The notes beneath the pieces were generated by a model, which did not search any database, was not told where the DNA came from, and was given only the letters and a program-made list of their open reading frames with translations. A program made the position numbers and the translations under genes. A stretch of 31,380 bases of DNA from Beroe ovata (lineage: Eukaryota; Ctenophora; Nuda; Beroida; Beroidae), in NCBI GenBank assembly GCA_946803715.1, contig CAMPET010000049.1:196863-228242 (forward strand), written 5' to 3'. Positions 30,001-31,380 of this stretch are shown one piece after another (position 1 is the stretch's first letter; every line of letters starts with the position of its first letter).

Positions 30001-30759
30001 GTTAGTATGAATCAACGTTTATCAGCAAACCCAGGTTCAAAATACGATTTAATCCTGGTCGCAGCACCAATTGCACATGCGCTGTGCCGTGTGTTCTTAG
30101 GACTTGGTTAATTTTAGGAAATTTTGGAATGATCAATTCTAGTAACTTTCAAGAGAACAAGAAATAGAATTTATTGATGCAGTAGCGGTAAAACTTAGAG
30201 ACGTCATCCGTAGTGTTACAATACTCATTTGACACACCCTTATTGTTCCTTACACACGTCCATCAAACAAAAGACTAGTTGGAAAACACAGTGGAANTGT
30301 GTGTGTGTGTGCATGTGTGTACTGTGTATGGCGTATATTATATGGCTATATGCATGACGAATGTGTTTGTGTGAATGTGTGCATTATCTACTACTAATAG
30401 GGGGATGGACCCCCTATGCATAATCAGGTAGATACAGCGTGCACTTCATGAACTATCATCCCATGTTGGAGAGAGAGAGAGTGTGTGTCAAACCTACTGT
30501 GACTGTCCGTTATCGGAGAAATATGACATTGTACTAGATAATTGATTAATTAAAGATAATCATACATCCGATCTGATATGCCGTAGCACAGCTATAGCAC
30601 TATGGCTTCACTTATCTTCACATGTCAGCTCACACTAACTCCCTGGTATTATTTCAGGACGGGCTGCTCGATAGGCAGGAGTTCCTGCTGTTCCTGATAA
30701 AGTGGATACATGAACTGAAAATATCCGAAAAGGAGGATGTTCTGAAGAATCTTGTCCAG
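21092..30759 (+). CDS. MED12: Mediator complex subunit 12, N-terminal exons
   Basis: Six exons: 21092-21217, 21306-21508, 21602-21737, 21877-22029, 22285-22395 and 30658-30759, all GT–AG with correct phases (about 277 codons; the rest lies beyond the window). The hallmarks match animal MED12: LGPPDVYPQ near the start, an FWSVNPR segment, IKKFFGDL, IPSFQKKDEI, PVIRAVWFMK, KWNYTLRL, and DGLLDRQEFL in exon 6. MED12 belongs to the CDK8 kinase module of Mediator, where its N-terminal segment activates cyclin C–CDK8; it acts in the nucleus as a transcription co-regulator. Exon 5 joins exon 6 across an 8.3-kb intron that holds a retroelement between two Ns, so the true intron size depends on the assembly. 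Confidence 0.93.
22396..22911 (+). other. MED12 intron 5, left part, ending in TG microsatellite
   Basis: Noncoding sequence with a short CATTAACT repeat at about 22591-22615, and TG-rich sequence from about 22850 up to the N at 22912. After the second N (30297) the sequence again begins as a TG run, as if one microsatellite had been split. Confidence 0.7.
22912..22912. other. Single N, assembly join
   Basis: Left boundary of the retroelement-bearing segment in MED12 intron 5. Confidence 0.85.
22913..23107. repeat. Hairpin-rich sequence left of the LTR
   Basis: TCAATGTTTCATAACAGTAA occurs twice in direct order (from 22913 and 22943). Positions 22985-23029 form a strong hairpin: 14-bp perfect stem AATTTGAAGGTGGG, a small internal loop, CCGC/GCGG and loop TAAC. 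GAAGGTGGGTACC at 22989-23001 recurs inverted at 23065-23077. This sequence replaces the last ~60 bp of the LTR seen at the other end, so it may be another foldback insertion or a misjoined flank. Confidence 0.6.
23108..23427 (-). repeat. 3' LTR of the retroelement (end truncated)
   Basis: Positions 23108-23270 match 30133-30295 with about 11 mismatches in ~160 bp (~93%). On the element strand the LTR probably begins TGTGGGAGC at 23427, just after a polypurine tract. Its terminal ~60 bp, present in the other LTR (30072-30132), are missing here. The divergence implies an old insertion. Confidence 0.75.
23429..23442 (-). other. Polypurine tract of the retroelement
   Basis: On the minus strand GGAAAGGGGGAGAG is followed one base later by TG, the expected LTR start. 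Such tracts prime plus-strand DNA synthesis. Its position between the last ORF and the LTR fits. Confidence 0.6.
23517..24479 (-). CDS. Intact accessory ORF of the retroelement, function unknown
   Basis: 320 codons from a true ATG, between env and the polypurine tract. I recognise no family. The N-terminal ~45 residues are strongly basic and likely form a coiled coil (lysine/leucine heptads). Residues ~45-140 are rich in Ser, Asp, Glu and Gln and look disordered. A GRVRGRGRAK patch near 145-155 resembles an RG-type RNA-binding stretch. The last ~150 residues look folded and helical. An acceptor-like CATCTTACAG ends nine nt before the ATG, so it may be expressed from its own spliced mRNA. It is the only full-length open frame left in an otherwise damaged element. 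It could be a virus-type regulatory protein, an RNA-binding factor or a captured host gene; nothing in the sequence decides between these. Confidence 0.65.
   Translation of the reverse strand: MSEIKRSPSSNKKYLKNKKKILHQSALRKEIKKLQKKLGKLQNEFSSSSSTSTDSDADSKNEEEDTFIVTSRGSSISESTDRSQIDQRKGESKASPEESSLQHEVADEQKSTERQLSGEINESVTEAAKEQAKLPSQSSGNVSQGRVRGRGRAKITPTLAAPFVGRGYVRATLMNKQPVIQRLGTPPSRLMFSMTTIEFGMTNMKRHIDRIEGSKEHDELRQAVASCLTFLDNYVSRVFREMLNGIDVIGQRHREGEYRIRLKNTLGMYKDLVKGKLYLLRRSEPVRNASVDSAETKWASQMWQCWTKDLADMKTFRTMD
24628..26190 (-). pseudogene. Envelope-like glycoprotein, C-terminal part
   Basis: A ~520-codon open frame with no ATG near its start. It begins in a heptad-rich helical region, continues with a Cys-bearing ectodomain with N-glycosylation sites (NET, NIS, NTS), and has one strong transmembrane segment (about residues 381-402 counted from 26175) and a long ~113-residue tail rich in charged residues. 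The layout, with a coiled region, a 'Leu-Glu-Glu ... Gly-Lys-Leu' stretch and an ectodomain before one anchor, resembles the baculovirus F-like envelope proteins of errantiviruses. That assignment is tentative. It lies in the -1 frame relative to the N-terminal part (26172-26747), so the gene is split in two frames. Confidence 0.65.
26172..26747 (-). pseudogene. Envelope-like glycoprotein, N-terminal part
   Basis: About 191 codons from the first ATG (26747), starting with a hydrophobic signal-peptide-like stretch. The Cys-rich part that follows has a PAN/apple-like look (pairs of Cys around TCWIQ-like and CIQETRC-like motifs), which is a weak resemblance. A splice-acceptor-like GATTTCAG lies about 23 nt before the ATG, consistent with a spliced env mRNA. 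It ends in TGA at 26172-26174, where the -1 frame is open and continues as the C-terminal part. The break is most simply a single-base indel. Confidence 0.6.
26784..27491 (-). other. Noncoding spacer between pol and env
   Basis: About 650 nt without a supported ORF, AT-rich, with a small AAATCTTTC repeat at about 27089-27115. It may carry signals for splicing of the env mRNA. Confidence 0.5.
27492..28305 (-). pseudogene. Integrase C-terminal fragment, frameshifted
   Basis: The upstream part (down to 27955) shows the end of a retroviral-type integrase core: a WPDLLPAVCFALNSS-like helix, then a TPF..FGRE motif. The downstream part (27995-27492) is in another frame and holds the basic SH3-like C-terminal domain with GDHVLLWKP, then an acidic tail. 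The shift falls near an A-run at about 27980-27990. The zinc-binding domain and the DDE catalytic residues are absent, removed with the rest of pol by a deletion ending near 28305. Confidence 0.8.
28301..28672 (-). pseudogene. Retropepsin-type protease, truncated
   Basis: An open frame in -1 relation to gag that overlaps its end and runs to a stop at 28301. It has the aspartic protease active site DTGSS after a hydrophobic PLV, then an ISSELV helix and a GVTG turn. Expression would depend on the frameshift signal at 28638-28672. The frame ends where the large deletion joins it to the integrase tail, so the protease may lack its C-terminus. Confidence 0.8.
28638..28672 (-). promoter_or_regulatory. 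-1 ribosomal frameshift signal (gag–pro)
   Basis: The slippery heptamer A AAA AAC (28672-28666) is read in the gag frame directly before the gag TAG (28665-28663). After a 7-nt spacer comes a hairpin: TCCCTC (28658-28653), a 9-nt loop and GAGGGA (28643-28638). The frame entered after a -1 slip is the open protease frame. This heptamer is a known type in retroviral gag–pro junctions. Confidence 0.85.
28663..29973 (-). pseudogene. Gag with two zinc knuckles, interrupted by an amber codon
   Basis: The frame opens at ATG 29973, is interrupted by one in-frame TAG at 29784-29782 after 63 codons, and continues in the same frame to 28663. The second part has an LxE..QxF-type capsid-like helical region, then two CX2CX4HX4C knuckles (first Cys at residues 200 and 246 of the part starting at 29748), which bind RNA during packaging. 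The C-terminal tail is Gln/Pro-rich. A single nonsense change is the simplest reading of the break; stop-codon readthrough so early in gag would be odd. Confidence 0.85.
30052..30069 (-). other. Primer binding site
   Basis: TGGTGCTGCGACCAGGAT on the element strand starts two nt after the LTR-ending CA. It begins with TGG, complementary to the tRNA CCA end. I cannot assign the tRNA. Confidence 0.65.
30072..30296 (-). repeat. 5' LTR of the retroelement (start cut by N)
   Basis: About 225 bp remain, from the N at 30297 to the LTR end TGCA at 30075-30072. Positions 30133-30295 match the other LTR; the U3 start is missing. Confidence 0.75.
30297..30297. other. Single N, assembly join
   Basis: Right boundary of the retroelement-bearing segment. 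A TG run follows directly. Confidence 0.85.
30298..30657 (+). other. MED12 intron 5, right part
   Basis: Noncoding: TG run, short GA run at about 30471-30482, then the acceptor TATTATTTCAG at 30657. Confidence 0.7.
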
Positions 30760-31380
30760 GTATATATCACGGATCACAGCACTTCACACGTGTCTGGGTT
30801 AATAACACGTGTCACAGCACGTTATACGTGTCTGGGTTAATAACACGTTGCTACGCAGTACGCATGGTACACGTGTTTCTCATATTCTAGTCACATTTTA
30901 TCATATTATCATACTGGCAATGATCGTTGCTGATCAAAGTAATCATTGCTTATGATCAGACCATACCGAGAAATACGCAGTTTATCACCACTATTCTCAA
31001 AGCCGACTATCGGCGCTTCTTGTCATATCAATAGCTAATGAGTAATGACATCCTTTTATCATATCCAAATCTCATAATTGTTAGGATAAAAATCGCACTG
31101 ATGCTGCGAAAAAATAGGGAAATTGAGTTTGTTCTTGGGAGGTATATTAAAATAATGAAATGTGATTATGTTGTGTAAACGGTGCTATAACAGGATGTGC
31201 CTGTGTTTAGCTGTGTGTTATTCCTAGAATTTAATCACCTCAATTAGTGAAACTCATTATGTGATTGAGCGCGTCTCAACGCATGTAATTTTCCTAACTG
31301 TACAGTACCTATACACAATTGTATGCGTTTTTGTGTGACACACGCACAAACACACGCACACACACACACACACACACACA
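30760..31380 (+). other. MED12 intron 6, ending in CA microsatellite
   Basis: Noncoding. ACACGTGTC-type short repeats lie at about 30788-30872 (CACGTGTCTGGGTTAATAAC occurs twice in near-identical form). A CA tract at about 31338-31380 runs off the window. The next MED12 exon is not reached. Confidence 0.6.

Larger units (their letters stand above)
23108..30296 (-). mobile_element. Defective env-bearing LTR retroelement (Ty3/gypsy-like)
   Basis: Element order on the minus strand: LTR, primer binding site, gag, -1 frameshift signal, protease, integrase tail, env-like gene, 320-codon ORF, polypurine tract, LTR. Two gag zinc knuckles, a DTGSS protease and the integrase C-terminal style (a WPDLLP segment followed by a basic SH3-like tail) fit the Metaviridae. 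An envelope gene makes it retrovirus-like. Reverse transcriptase, RNase H and the integrase core are deleted, and several frames are broken, so it cannot move by itself. It lies inside MED12 intron 5 but is bounded by Ns, so its location needs confirmation. No target duplication can be read because of the Ns. Confidence 0.88.

Noticed and set aside
30031-30069. A genuine tRNA gene
   Set aside because: Only a T-arm and acceptor-like end are visible, with an oversized loop and no 5' half. The position fits a primer binding site.

Overview
This is genomic DNA from an animal, most likely an early-branching invertebrate such as a sponge; I cannot name the species. The evidence is spliced genes with GT–AG introns encoding metazoan proteins: a PH–BTK protein of Tec-kinase type, a Rac GTPase, a YIPF5-like Golgi protein and the Mediator subunit MED12. 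There is also a eukaryotic RNA-dependent RNA polymerase (RdRP), which only some invertebrate lineages keep. Four single Ns (1226, 9549, 22912, 30297) mark assembly joins. Two of them separate near-identical blocks, which points to two haplotypes kept side by side.

Layout. Positions 1-3260, minus strand: 5' exons of the PH–BTK gene, whose downstream exons occur twice around the N at 1226. One copy carries a 74-bp miniature transposon that the other lacks. Positions 4206-4425: CA-rich microsatellite. Positions 4908-6089, minus: an intronless PLP enzyme of the diaminopropionate ammonia-lyase family. Positions 6549-6845: CTTA tetranucleotide tract. Positions 7515-15574, plus: a large RdRP gene, with a minisatellite in one intron and a duplicated exon start around the N at 9549. 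Positions 16315-16757: a GC-rich foldback block in AT-rich surroundings. Positions 17608-18519, 19643-20587 and from 21092 onward, all plus: Rac, YIPF5 and the first six exons of MED12.

Inside MED12 intron 5, between two Ns, lies a minus-strand LTR retroelement (23108-30296). In its own 5' to 3' order it has an LTR, a primer binding site, gag with two zinc knuckles, a textbook -1 frameshift signal, a protease, the integrase C-terminus, an envelope-like gene in two frames, an intact 320-codon accessory ORF of unknown function, a polypurine tract and a second LTR. The reverse transcriptase, RNase H and integrase core are deleted, gag has an in-frame amber codon, and integrase is frameshifted. 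The element is therefore a defective retrovirus-like relic.

Two patterns tie the window together. Each of the five cellular genes whose start I can place has an AG 3' splice-site candidate 1 to 8 nt upstream of its ATG, with a pyrimidine tract in four of them. This suggests 5'-UTR introns or spliced-leader trans-splicing. The two retroelement genes downstream of pol also have splice-acceptor-like sequences before their starts.
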